A DNA stretch of 7,815 bases from Cyclobacteriaceae bacterium (GTDB taxonomy: Bacteria; Bacteroidota; Bacteroidia; Cytophagales; Cyclobacteriaceae). A program made the position numbers and the translations under genes. Below are positions 1 through 7,311 of this stretch, in pieces. The DNA is taken from the NCBI GenBank assembly GCA_026994125.1, contig JALWRJ010000113.1, positions 1 through 7,815 of the forward strand. Direction: 5' to 3'. Each line of letters opens with the position of its first letter. Position 1 is the first letter of the stretch. The notes below the pieces were generated by a model. The model was not told the origin of the DNA, made no database searches, and worked only from the letters and a program-made list of their open reading frames with translations.

Positions 1-137
<137 letters not shown>

Positions 138-2234
138 TTAGTTTTCCTGAGCCTGAATAGCCGTAATAATAACTGTATTTACAATATCATCTACCAAACA
201 ACCCCGGCTAAGGTCGTTTACAGGCTTATTAAGCCCTTGCAATACCGGTCCAATGGCAATGGCTCCGGTTTCGCGTTGTACGGCTTTGTAGGTGTTGTTA
301 CCGGTGTTTAAATCCGGAAATACCAATACAGTAGCCCGGCCGGCCACTTCCGAATCGGGCAGTTTCTTTTTACCCACTCCGGCATCTACAGCGGCATCGT
401 ATTGTATGGGCCCTTCCACTTTAAAATGAGGCGCCTTCGCTTTAACTAGTTGAGTGGCTTGGCGTACTTTTTCTACTTCTTGTCCTTTGCCCGAACTCCC
501 CGATGAATACGAAAGCATGGCTACTTTTGGCTCAATGCCAAATCGTTGCGTGGTTTCGGCCGAAGCAATGGCTATCTCGGCTAATTCTTCGGCTGTTGGG
601 CTCGGATTTACTGCACAGTCGCCATAAGCCACCACCCGGTCGTCAAGCAGCATAAAAAACACCGATGACACCACCGAGTAACCCGGCTTGGTTTTAATAA
701 ATTGCAAAGCCGGCCGTATGGTGTGTTGGGTTGTGTGGGCAGCTCCCGAAACCATACCATCGGCTTCGCCCTTATATACCATCATAGTGCCAAAATACGA
801 TACATCGGTCATCAGGTCGGTAGCCATTTCAAGCGATACCCCTTTCGCCTTACGCAACTCGTACAAGGTTTGGGCATACCCCTTGCTTTTTTTAGAGTCG
901 GTTGGGTCTATAATGGGCGTTTTATCAAAATCTATGGCTAACCCCAGTGATTTAGCCTTGGTTTTTACTTCTGCTTCATGCCCCAGTATAACCATATCTA
1001 CCACATCTTTTTTCTGTAAAATTTCAATGGCACGTAACACCCGCTCGTCATTTCCTTCGGGCAGCACAATGCGTTTACGGTGCTTTCCGGCTAATTTTTG
1101 CAGATTATACAGAAACATTTTAGGAGTAATGCCGCTTACTTGGGTACTTACCACCCGTTCCTCAAAAGCTTTGGTATCCACATGTTTATCAAAAAGTTCC
1201 AGCGCAATATTTATTTTGCGCTCGGTTTTACTAGTAATGGAAGAACTAATATTGCCCGCATTTACTGAGGTTTGAAAAGTAAACTCTTTTACCGATAGTA
1301 CCGGAAACACATTAGGCAACCCCTCAAGTAGCTTAAACACCTCTTGAGGCGGGTTGTAACCTCCGGTAAGCACCATACCTGCAATGGATGGAAAATTACG
1401 CGAATTACTGGCTTGCAAGGCACCCATCAGAATGTCCATTCTATCGCCCGGTGTAATGGCTACACTGCCATCTTTCATTAATTTTAAGTAGTTATTAAGC
1501 TGCATAGCCACCGATTGAAATGAGGTAGCCATCGTATCTAACTTATCTTCGCCAAACAGCACATGGGCGCCCAATTGTTCGGCTACTTCGCGAAGGGTCG
1601 GGTTGCTTAAGAGTTTTTCCATGGGTATTACCGAGTGGAAACCCGCCTCGGCCGGCAGTTGCTGTTTCATGGCTTTGAGCAACTCTTTTTTACGTTTGGG
1701 GAGCACCCGGTTAATAATAACCCCTAATATACGGGTGTCCTGGTGTTCAAATGATTCTACGGCCATGTGCAAGGGAGCCAATATTTCATCGAGCGAACGC
1801 CCCAACCCCTGACCAATAAGTAAAACAGGAAGCCCTAAATGCTTCGCCACCAGGGCATTAATATCAAATTCAAAGTAAGAACCCTCCCCTATGTAATCAG
1901 AGCCCTCCACAATCACAAAATCATTGGCTTCTTCCAAGGCCTTAAACTTTACCAAAATGTTTTCAACAAACTCATCCAGCTTACCTTTGCCCAATAACTT
2001 CTGCGCCCGGCTGCGGGTATATACATAGGAATCCTCATAAGCCTGCGCCAATTCAAAACGGGAACAGATCAACTCAATATTTTTGTCCTTTGTACCTGCC
2101 TTTTTATCGCGAATAATTGGCTTAAAAAAGGCCACTTTTGGTGTTTTACGCAAAATAGTTTCAAACACCCCCAACGTAACCAGCGATTTACCCGAATAAG
2201 GCTCTGCCGAGGATATAAAAATGGATTTTATCAT
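138..2234 (-). CDS. pta: phosphate acetyltransferase (long, three-domain form)
   Basis: Converts acetyl-CoA + phosphate to acetyl phosphate + CoA, the first step of the Pta-AckA pathway, in the cytoplasm. The 698 residues are close to the 714 of E. coli Pta, and the architecture is the same. Residues 1-220 are a dethiobiotin-synthetase/CobB-like P-loop domain with EPYSGKS at 11-17 and VIVEGSDYIGEG at 107-118. Residues about 225-340 are a DRTGG-type domain (GDRMDILMGAL near 263, LTGGYNP near 289). Residues about 370-695 are the catalytic PTA_PTB domain, with LPEGNDERVLRA (391-402), GEADGMVSGAAHTT (489-502), NPSPTAEELAEIA (543-555), SYSSGSSGKG (575-584) and FPDLNTGNNTYKA (639-651). No frameshift or missing motif is seen. 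The N-terminal domain is regulatory in enterobacterial Pta; the same role here is inferred. The ATG at 2234-2232 opens the conserved N-terminal strand (MIKSIFISSAEPYSGKS), and no alternative is needed. Confidence 0.97.
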   Translation of the reverse strand: MIKSIFISSAEPYSGKSLVTLGVFETILRKTPKVAFFKPIIRDKKAGTKDKNIELICSRFELAQAYEDSYVYTRSRAQKLLGKGKLDEFVENILVKFKALEEANDFVIVEGSDYIGEGSYFEFDINALVAKHLGLPVLLIGQGLGRSLDEILAPLHMAVESFEHQDTRILGVIINRVLPKRKKELLKAMKQQLPAEAGFHSVIPMEKLLSNPTLREVAEQLGAHVLFGEDKLDTMATSFQSVAMQLNNYLKLMKDGSVAITPGDRMDILMGALQASNSRNFPSIAGMVLTGGYNPPQEVFKLLEGLPNVFPVLSVKEFTFQTSVNAGNISSSITSKTERKINIALELFDKHVDTKAFEERVVSTQVSGITPKMFLYNLQKLAGKHRKRIVLPEGNDERVLRAIEILQKKDVVDMVILGHEAEVKTKAKSLGLAIDFDKTPIIDPTDSKKSKGYAQTLYELRKAKGVSLEMATDLMTDVSYFGTMMVYKGEADGMVSGAAHTTQHTIRPALQFIKTKPGYSVVSSVFFMLLDDRVVAYGDCAVNPSPTAEELAEIAIASAETTQRFGIEPKVAMLSYSSGSSGKGQEVEKVRQATQLVKAKAPHFKVEGPIQYDAAVDAGVGKKKLPDSEVAGRATVLVFPDLNTGNNTYKAVQRETGAIAIGPVLQGLNKPVNDLSRGCLVDDIVNTVIITAIQAQEN

Positions 2235-2271
2235 GGGATTAATATTTAGTGCAAAATTAACTTAATCCCAT
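2233..2271. promoter_or_regulatory. 10-bp perfect inverted repeat bracketing the pta -7 element (candidate operator)
   Basis: ATGGGATTAA at 2233-2242 is the exact reverse complement of TTAATCCCAT at 2262-2271, with a 19-bp spacer. The spacer contains the minus-strand -7-like element at 2252-2259. The left arm includes two bases of the pta start codon. Arm centres are 29 bp apart. This geometry would suit a dimeric repressor that covers the promoter. If transcription started further upstream, the repeat could instead form an mRNA hairpin that masks the start codon. The repeat is directly visible; the regulatory role is inferred. Confidence 0.45.
2252..2259 (-). promoter_or_regulatory. -7 promoter element of pta-ackA (TAATTTTG)
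   Basis: Read on the minus strand, TAATTTTG is a full match to the Bacteroidota -7 consensus TAnnTTTG and ends 17 nt before the pta ATG. Transcription would start about 10 nt upstream of the ATG, giving a very short leader. No TTG -33 element lies at the usual 17-23 nt spacing; the nearest is about 41 nt away. The assignment rests on the -7 match and its position alone. Confidence 0.5.
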
Positions 2272-2373
2272 CTCCTTTAATAATCATTCCGGGGTTTTAA
2301 CAATGCATGTCGAAGTATTACTACCAGTCAATTTAAAGAAACAGGGTTTGATATTTTACCTCCCCCCCGGCCC

Positions 2374-2408
2374 TTGTAGGTGTGTTCCCATAAGTAATGT
2401 TATATTTG
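2374..2408 (+). promoter_or_regulatory. promoter of the OmpA-family lipoprotein gene
   Basis: TATATTTG at 2401-2408 matches the Bacteroidota -7 consensus TAnnTTTG at every fixed position. A TTG at 2374-2376 could be the -33 element, but the 24-nt spacing is slightly longer than usual. Transcription would start near 2414, so the gene must begin downstream of an ATG at 2397, which supports the start at 2433. A run of seven C residues (2362-2368) lies just upstream. Confidence 0.55.
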
Positions 2409-2432
2409 TGTTTTACATTTTCAATACATGCA

Positions 2433-3389
2433 ATGCGAACGTTTTTACTTTTTTTACTCATAGCAGGCCTGGCAACTAGCTGTGTGGTTTCTAAAAAGCA
2501 ATTTGATGAACTGCTGGCCGAGAAAGTTAAAATGGAAGCCGATTTGCTTGATTTACAAGCAAAAATTAGAGAAACAAGCCGGCAAAAGGATAGCCTTTCG
2601 GCTGCCTTGGAACTGAACCAACAAAACAAGGAATTGCTTGCTAAAAAGTTGGACAAAACTACCGACCGGCTTAACAATTTGCAGGCCGAGCATGATAAAT
2701 TACAAACCTACTACGATAACGCCCTGCACAATAGTGGAAAAATGACGCGCGATTTAAAAGAGCAACACGAACAACTGCTGGCCTTGCAAGAAACCTTAAA
2801 AGAAGTCGGCTATAACAACCAAAAATTGGAGGATAGCCTGGCCCTACGCGAAGCCAAAGTGGCTGAATTGGAAGCTATTGTGGCCGAATCGCAACGAGCC
2901 ATCCATGAGCTAAAAACCAATTTAAGTGCTGCCTTGCTCGATTTTGGCAAAAGCGACCTAACCATAGAGCAGCGAAATGGAAACATATATGTTTCGTTAT
3001 CGGAACAACTTTTGTTTAAATCGAGCAGTATTCAGGTGGATCCTAAAGGCAAAAAAGCCTTACAGCAATTAGCCGCTGTGTTAAAAAACACGCCCGATAT
3101 TCATATCTTAATTGAAGGCCATACCGATAATGTGCCGGTGTCGGGCAAATCGAAATACATGCATGACAACTGGGATTTAAGTGTTTTACGTGCCACTTCT
3201 ATTGTTAAAATATTGGTAAAGGCAGGAGTTAGCCCTTTGGCATTAACACCAGCAGGCCGTGGCCCCTACCTGCCGGTAGCCGGCAACAACACACCGCAAA
3301 ATCGGGCGCTTAACCGTAGAACCGAGCTTATTATTACGCCCAACCTGGATAAACTCTTTGCCATTTTGGAGCAATCAACTCAAGAATAA
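2433..3389 (+). CDS. OmpA-family peptidoglycan-binding lipoprotein with coiled coil
   Basis: A 318-residue envelope lipoprotein. Residues 1-17 are a lipoprotein signal peptide (MRTFLLFLLIAGLATSC), with C17 as the likely acylated cysteine; the -3 residue is Ala, as is tolerated in Bacteroidota. Residues about 20-165 are rich in E, K, L and Q with heptad-like spacing, so probably a long coiled coil. Residues about 185-302 are an OmpA C-terminal domain: EGHTDN (228-233), NWDLS (246-250) with R253, GRG (275-277) and NRRTE (294-298), including the Asp and Arg positions that bind diaminopimelate in this family. It probably anchors the outer membrane to peptidoglycan from the periplasmic side. After the cysteine comes VVSKK rather than an acidic run, so surface export is not indicated. 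The frame is open from an ATG at 2397, but that adds 12 residues before the signal peptide and overlaps the -7 element, so 2433 is preferred. Its precise role is unknown; such proteins are often loosely called MotB-like, which nothing here supports. Confidence 0.9.
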   Translation: MRTFLLFLLIAGLATSCVVSKKQFDELLAEKVKMEADLLDLQAKIRETSRQKDSLSAALELNQQNKELLAKKLDKTTDRLNNLQAEHDKLQTYYDNALHNSGKMTRDLKEQHEQLLALQETLKEVGYNNQKLEDSLALREAKVAELEAIVAESQRAIHELKTNLSAALLDFGKSDLTIEQRNGNIYVSLSEQLLFKSSSIQVDPKGKKALQQLAAVLKNTPDIHILIEGHTDNVPVSGKSKYMHDNWDLSVLRATSIVKILVKAGVSPLALTPAGRGPYLPVAGNNTPQNRALNRRTELIITPNLDKLFAILEQSTQE

Positions 3390-3424
3390 ATGTATTTTTT
3401 CAGCTTCATTTAGCGGGTAAATCG

Positions 3425-3432
3425 TATTTTGG
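3425..3432 (+). promoter_or_regulatory. weak -7-like element before the P-loop kinase gene
   Basis: TATTTTGG fits TAnnTTTG at five of six fixed positions and ends 13 nt before the ATG at 3446. No TTG lies at a suitable -33 distance. The kinase gene may therefore have its own weak promoter, or simply be read through from the lipoprotein gene 56 nt upstream, since no terminator is visible between them. Confidence 0.25.
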
Positions 3433-3445
3433 CAATTTAGTACAT

Positions 3446-3976
3446 ATGAAAGGATTATCTATTGGCATAGGAGGCGCAAGCAGAGCTGGCAAAACGAGTC
3501 TTTCGAACTATATAAAATCGTTATACCCTAACAAAAAGGTATTTCTGATACAAATGGATGAGTTTGTAAAGGATGAAGCAGATATACCGAAAGTGCGTAA
3601 CCACACCGATTGGGAGCATCCCATTTCGGTTGATTTTGAGCGCATTAAGCAAACCCTTACCCAGGCCTTAAACGAAAACGATATTGTTATTACGGAAGGC
3701 ATCCTGATTTTTTACTCCCCGCAACTCAACTCCTTATTTGATAAGCGCATTTTTATTAACATACCTAAAACTGTTTTTTACAAACGGAAACGACAGGATT
3801 TGCGCTGGGGCAAAGAGCCCGACTGGTACATTGATTACATTTGGGAGAGCTACCAAAAGTATGGTAAGTTAAAAGAAAACGATAGCGATACACTCTACTT
3901 ACACGGCACCGAAGATTGGTCGCCTATGCTTATTGATGAACACCTCTACAAAGTAGAAAAAGCTCCTACATTTTAA
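3446..3976 (+). CDS. P-loop kinase, nicotinamide riboside kinase / uridine kinase-like
   Basis: A 176-residue cytoplasmic kinase of the NRK/uridine kinase superfamily. The Walker A motif is GASRAGKT (10-17). It is followed by QMDEF (36-40), where D38 aligns with the catalytic Asp of human NRK1 (QDDFF). DWEHPISVDFERI (55-67) matches the acceptor-side segment typical of the group. ITEGILIF (82-89) corresponds to IIEGFLLF in NRK1, with E84 as the conserved Glu. A basic LID stretch YKRKRQDLRWGKEPDW covers 112-127. WYIDYIWESYQKY (127-139) resembles the NRK1 segment GYFDGHVWPMYLKY. Length fits NRK-type enzymes. The likely reaction is ATP-dependent phosphorylation of a riboside (nicotinamide riboside to NMN is the best guess), but uridine/cytidine or another acceptor cannot be excluded. 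No NAD-salvage or transporter gene is nearby. The ATG at 3446 is the only sensible start before the Walker strand. Confidence 0.75.
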   Translation: MKGLSIGIGGASRAGKTSLSNYIKSLYPNKKVFLIQMDEFVKDEADIPKVRNHTDWEHPISVDFERIKQTLTQALNENDIVITEGILIFYSPQLNSLFDKRIFINIPKTVFYKRKRQDLRWGKEPDWYIDYIWESYQKYGKLKENDSDTLYLHGTEDWSPMLIDEHLYKVEKAPTF

Positions 3977-4013
3977 AACTTGGAGCCATTACACTAAGTT
4001 TAACAGAAAATCA

Positions 4014-4032
4014 CTAATACTCATAGTATTAG
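4014..4032. repeat. 8-bp perfect inverted repeat in the kinase-peptidase spacer
   Basis: CTAATACT (4014-4021), a 3-nt loop CAT, and AGTATTAG (4025-4032) form a perfect palindromic stem. No T-run follows, so it is not a standard intrinsic terminator. A second, nested dyad uses TAGCAA (4030-4035) and TTGCTA (4063-4068). The element CATAGT occurs at 4022-4027 and again at 4043-4048, 21 bp apart. It could be an operator or a structured 3' end of the kinase mRNA; neither is shown. Confidence 0.5.
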
Positions 4033-4113
4033 CAACTTATACCATAGTGTACTGCTGCACAATTGCTAGTTTGCATACCTCATACTAAACCATGCTTGCA
4101 TAAGCCTGGCTCG

Positions 4114-4138
4114 GTGTTTTTGGGCAAGGCAAAAACAC
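4114..4138. repeat. 9-bp perfect inverted repeat (possible hairpin) upstream of the peptidase gene
   Basis: GTGTTTTTG (4114-4122) and CAAAAACAC (4130-4138) are exact reverse complements around a 7-nt loop, GGCAAGG. The 3' side continues ATAACTAA, without the T-tract of a normal terminator on either strand. It may slow or end transcription from the upstream kinase gene, but the stem is mostly A-T. The spacer from here to the peptidase start (4139-4228) is AT-rich; the only promoter-like string is a shortened TATATTG at 4183-4189. Confidence 0.4.
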
Positions 4139-4228
4139 ATAACTAATTCGATAGTTTATTTTTCTATCTTAAAGAAATATACTATATTGCCAAATTAAGT
4201 AACTAAAATTATAAACAAACCAGCGATT

Positions 4229-7186
4229 ATGAAAAAACTAACATTCGTAGTATTAGTTGTGCTCGGGTGGGCCTGTAACCAACCCACCGAAAAGTATGCC
4301 ACCAAAACAGGCGAAGAACAAGGTTATACCTACCAATATGTAGAGGGCGACCCCATGAACACCCGAATTTATACCTTAAAAAATGGCTTAACAGTTTATT
4401 TAAGTCAATATAAGGATGCGCCTCGTATTCAGGTATTTACACCGGTTAGAGCGGGCGGTAAAAACGACCCGGCCACCAACACCGGCCTGGCACATTACCT
4501 GGAACATATAATGTTTAAAGGCAACGATAAATTTGGCACAATTGATTTTAATCGGGAAGCACCTATGCTGGATAGCATCGAAGCCATGTTTAACCACTAT
4601 GCTACCCTTACCGAACCCAATGAACGCAAAGCCTATTACAAAAAAATAGACGCCTATTCCAACGAAGCAGCCCAATGGGCCATCCCAAATGAGTACGACA
4701 AAATGATGTCGTTATTGGGCGGAAAAGGGCTTAATGCCTACACAACTAATGACCGCACCGTGTACACTGTAGATATACCGGCCAATGAAATAGAGCGATT
4801 TTTAGAAGTAGAAGGCTCAAGATTTAAAAAGATTGTGCCCCGGTTATTTCATACCGAGTTGGAGGCGGTTTACGAAGAAAAAAACCGTTCGTTAGATAGC
4901 GACTACCGGAAAGTGTACGAAGCCTTACATTCAAATTTATATAAAAAACACCCTTACGGCACCCAAACGGTAATTGGAACCATCGAACACCTTAAAAACC
5001 CTTCGATTACCGAAATTAAGAAATATTTTAACACCTACTACCGCCCAAATAATGTAGCTATTTGCATGAGTGGCGATTTAGATTACACCAAAACCATTCA
5101 ATTAATAGAAAAGAATTTTGGCGACTGGGAACCTAACCCCGATTTACCCACCTGGAACAAAGTAAACGAAGATCCAATTACAGCACCGGTAGAGGTAGAA
5201 GTGTTTGGCCCCGATGCCGAGTTTTTGCAAATGGGCTTCCGCTTCGATGGTCGTAACTCGAACGACTACATCATGGTTAAACTGATAGATATGTTGCTAA
5301 ACAACAGCAAAGCCGGCCTGATAGATATAAACCTAAAGCAAAAACAAACGGTGCTGGATGCCGGCTCGTATGTAAATACTATGAACGATTACAGCACCCA
5401 CACCATTTACGGCAATGCCAAACAAGACCAAAGCCTTGAGGAAGTAAAAAACTTAATTTTAGAGCAAATTGAATTACTTAAAAAGGGAGAATTTGATGAT
5501 TGGCTACTGAGTGCGGTTATTACTGATTTTAAGAAATCAGAGATGAACCGGCTTGAAAATAACCGGGCACGTGCCAATGCAATGGTTATGGCATTTACCA
5601 ACAATATGGATTGGAGCGATTACCTGCAAGATATTCATAAAATGGAGCAGATAACTAAAGCCCAGGTAGTTGAGTTTGCCAATAAACATTATGGCAACAA
5701 TTATGTGGTAGTGTATAAACGTACTGGTGAAGACCCAAACAAATTGAAAGTTGAAAAACCTGCCATTACTAAAGTACCCCTAAACCGCGATGTAAAATCA
5801 GAGTTTCATAAAGCCATAGCCGCCCAACAAGTAACCAAGCTAACACCGCAATTTGTAGATTACAAAAAAGACATTCGCACCCAACAAGTAAATCAAGTTG
5901 AGGTACTTTCGAAAGAGAATAATGAGAATGAACTGTTTGAACTGATTTACCTGCTGGATATGGGCACCAATGCCGACCAAAAACTACCCATTGCGGTAGA
6001 ATACCTTAAATACATAGGCACCAATACCTACACTTCAGAAGAATTTCAGAAGGAACTCTATAAAATAGGCTGTTCATTTGATGTATTTACCGGCAACGAA
6101 CGTACCTATGTGGTGCTGGAAGGACTAAATGAAAACATGGAAAAAGCTACTACTTTGTTTGAATCGCTCTTAGCTCACCCTGCCCCCGACCAGGAAGCAC
6201 TCGATAAAATGATTGACCGTAAACTGAAATCGCGGGCCGATGATAAAAAGAACAAATTTAATATTTTATGGAGCGGACTCCGAAACTATGCCAAATACGG
6301 TCCCGATAACCCCTTTACCAACAAATTATCGAACCACGAACTTAAACAACTAAAAGCTGAAGAATTAACCAAAATAATTACAGGCTTAACCAAATACCCC
6401 CACCGTGTACTATACTATGGCCCCCGAAGCAGCACCAAATTGGCCTCCTTTATAAAGGAGTACCACCCAGTACCTGAAACATTTACCCCTATTCCGGCTC
6501 TAAAAGAATTTGAAGAGTTGGACATAGACACTCCCAAGGTATATTGGGCAAATTACGACATGGTACAAGCCGAAATTGTATTCCAGGCCAAAAGCATACC
6601 ATTTGATGCCACCAAGGCTCCAATAGCCCGCTTGTACAACCAATATTTTGGCGGAGGTATGAACAGCATTGTTTTTCAGGAAATACGTGAAGCGCAGGGA
6701 CTGGCCTACTCCGTGTTTTCGAGCTATGCCCAAGGCAGCAAAAAAGGTCGCTCCAACTATTTGTTTGCCTATGTGGGTACGCAGGCCGACAAACAGGCCG
6801 AAGCCATGGATGCCATGATGAATTTACTTAACAATATGCCCGAATCGGCTGAGGCATTTGCTATTGCCAAAGAGGCCATTTTAAGTAAAATTGAAAGTGA
6901 ACGCATTACCAAGTCAAGGGTATTGTGGAATTACCTGGAAGCTCGCGATAAAGGGTTGGACTACGACCTGCGCAAAGATGTATACGAACAAGTGAAGAAC
7001 TTTAGCTTTGAAGATATGAAGGCCTTTCAAGAACAATACATCAAAAATCAGCGCTACATTACGGTGTTGGTAGGTTCGCGCGATAAACTAAATTTTGATG
7101 CACTAAGCAAGTATGGTGATGTGAAAGAGGTAAGCCTGGATGATCTTTTTGGCTATGAAAACACTATTTATGTGGATAAAGAATAA
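4229..7186 (+). CDS. M16 family zinc metallopeptidase, lipoprotein, single-chain
   Basis: A 985-residue envelope protease of the pitrilysin/insulysin superfamily, with four alpha-beta roll domains in one chain. Residues 1-16 look like a lipoprotein signal peptide ending GWAC (C16), an irregular lipobox. Domain 1 (about 43-290) carries the inverted zinc motif HYLEH (89-93: H89 and H93 ligands, E92 base) and ELEAVYEE (210-217), where E217 is the probable third ligand and E210 the second conserved Glu. The H93-E217 distance is 124 residues against 77 in E. coli pitrilysin, explained by a charged helical insertion at about 105-155, before LGGKGLNAYTTNDRTVY. Domains 2 and 3 (about 320-500 and 555-750) lack metal ligands. 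Domain 4 (about 770-960) has FQEIREAQGLAYSV with R820 and Y827, seven apart like the substrate-binding Arg/Tyr pair of insulysin. All catalytic parts are present, so it should degrade peptides in the periplasm or at the outer membrane. The substrate is unknown. It is flanked by a spacer and a terminator, so is likely transcribed alone. Confidence 0.93.
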   Translation: MKKLTFVVLVVLGWACNQPTEKYATKTGEEQGYTYQYVEGDPMNTRIYTLKNGLTVYLSQYKDAPRIQVFTPVRAGGKNDPATNTGLAHYLEHIMFKGNDKFGTIDFNREAPMLDSIEAMFNHYATLTEPNERKAYYKKIDAYSNEAAQWAIPNEYDKMMSLLGGKGLNAYTTNDRTVYTVDIPANEIERFLEVEGSRFKKIVPRLFHTELEAVYEEKNRSLDSDYRKVYEALHSNLYKKHPYGTQTVIGTIEHLKNPSITEIKKYFNTYYRPNNVAICMSGDLDYTKTIQLIEKNFGDWEPNPDLPTWNKVNEDPITAPVEVEVFGPDAEFLQMGFRFDGRNSNDYIMVKLIDMLLNNSKAGLIDINLKQKQTVLDAGSYVNTMNDYSTHTIYGNAKQDQSLEEVKNLILEQIELLKKGEFDDWLLSAVITDFKKSEMNRLENNRARANAMVMAFTNNMDWSDYLQDIHKMEQITKAQVVEFANKHYGNNYVVVYKRTGEDPNKLKVEKPAITKVPLNRDVKSEFHKAIAAQQVTKLTPQFVDYKKDIRTQQVNQVEVLSKENNENELFELIYLLDMGTNADQKLPIAVEYLKYIGTNTYTSEEFQKELYKIGCSFDVFTGNERTYVVLEGLNENMEKATTLFESLLAHPAPDQEALDKMIDRKLKSRADDKKNKFNILWSGLRNYAKYGPDNPFTNKLSNHELKQLKAEELTKIITGLTKYPHRVLYYGPRSSTKLASFIKEYHPVPETFTPIPALKEFEELDIDTPKVYWANYDMVQAEIVFQAKSIPFDATKAPIARLYNQYFGGGMNSIVFQEIREAQGLAYSVFSSYAQGSKKGRSNYLFAYVGTQADKQAEAMDAMMNLLNNMPESAEAFAIAKEAILSKIESERITKSRVLWNYLEARDKGLDYDLRKDVYEQVKNFSFEDMKAFQEQYIKNQRYITVLVGSRDKLNFDALSKYGDVKEVSLDDLFGYENTIYVDKE

Positions 7187-7210
7187 GTAACTATTCACTC
7201 ACATCCGGTT

Positions 7211-7247
7211 AAAAAAGCTTTTTCTTTTAGGAGGGAAAGCTTTTTTT
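7211..7247 (+). terminator. intrinsic terminator of the M16 peptidase gene
   Basis: Located 24 nt after the peptidase stop codon. The arms 7211-7225 and 7232-7246 pair over 15 bp (11 outer Watson-Crick pairs AAAAAAGCTTT/AAAGCTTTTTT, then two G-U pairs, a C-G and a T-A), with a 6-nt loop TTTAGG. The 3' arm ends in seven T residues. The A-tract on the left arm gives the structure a U-tail on the minus strand too, so it could work in both directions, though no minus-strand gene nearby would need it. Confidence 0.85.
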
Positions 7248-7291
7248 AGGCGCTTTTAGTAAGTTTATCTTCCTTTTTTAACTAAAATGTA

Positions 7292-7299
7292 TAGCTTTG
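7292..7299 (+). promoter_or_regulatory. -7 promoter element of yjdM (TAGCTTTG)
   Basis: TAGCTTTG is a full match to the Bacteroidota -7 consensus TAnnTTTG and ends 12 nt before the ATG at 7312. No TTG is present at the usual -33 spacing. A 7-bp inverted repeat, TTTTAGT (7254-7260) and ACTAAAA (7281-7287), lies just upstream and could be an operator, but it is short and AT-rich. The element overlaps the TTG at 7297 that would give a longer reading frame, which argues against that start. Confidence 0.55.
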
Positions 7300-7311
7300 C
7301 CTCAAAAAAAT

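Noticed and set aside
688..1275. 195-residue open frame on the plus strand, antisense to pta
   Set aside because: It lies wholly inside the well-supported pta gene, opposite its conserved catalytic domain. Its translation is low-complexity, rich in Ser, Thr and Cys, with no recognisable domain. It is a shadow of pta codon use.
2254..2276. Shine-Dalgarno-like AAAGGAG followed directly by ATG GGA TTA AGT TAA on the minus strand upstream of pta, suggesting a leader peptide
   Set aside because: There is no spacing between the purine run and the ATG. It also lies upstream of the predicted transcription start, so it would not normally be transcribed. The four-residue product is not credible.
2333..2677. 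114-residue minus-strand frame opposite the start of the OmpA lipoprotein gene
   Set aside because: It overlaps the lipoprotein signal and coiled-coil coding region. Its Ser/Phe/Leu-rich translation is what the reverse of a Glu/Lys-rich coiled coil gives. No promoter points that way at its start.
3976..4001. Weak hairpin AAACTTGG / CTAAGTTT overlapping the kinase stop codon as a terminator
   Set aside because: It has a 10-nt loop, one G-U pair and no T-run afterwards, so it does not meet the criteria for an intrinsic terminator.
4400..4675. 91-residue minus-strand frame inside the M16 peptidase
   Set aside because: It sits opposite the HxxEH catalytic region, with no homology or signals of its own. 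The same holds for minus-strand frames at 5407-5604 and 6500-6733.
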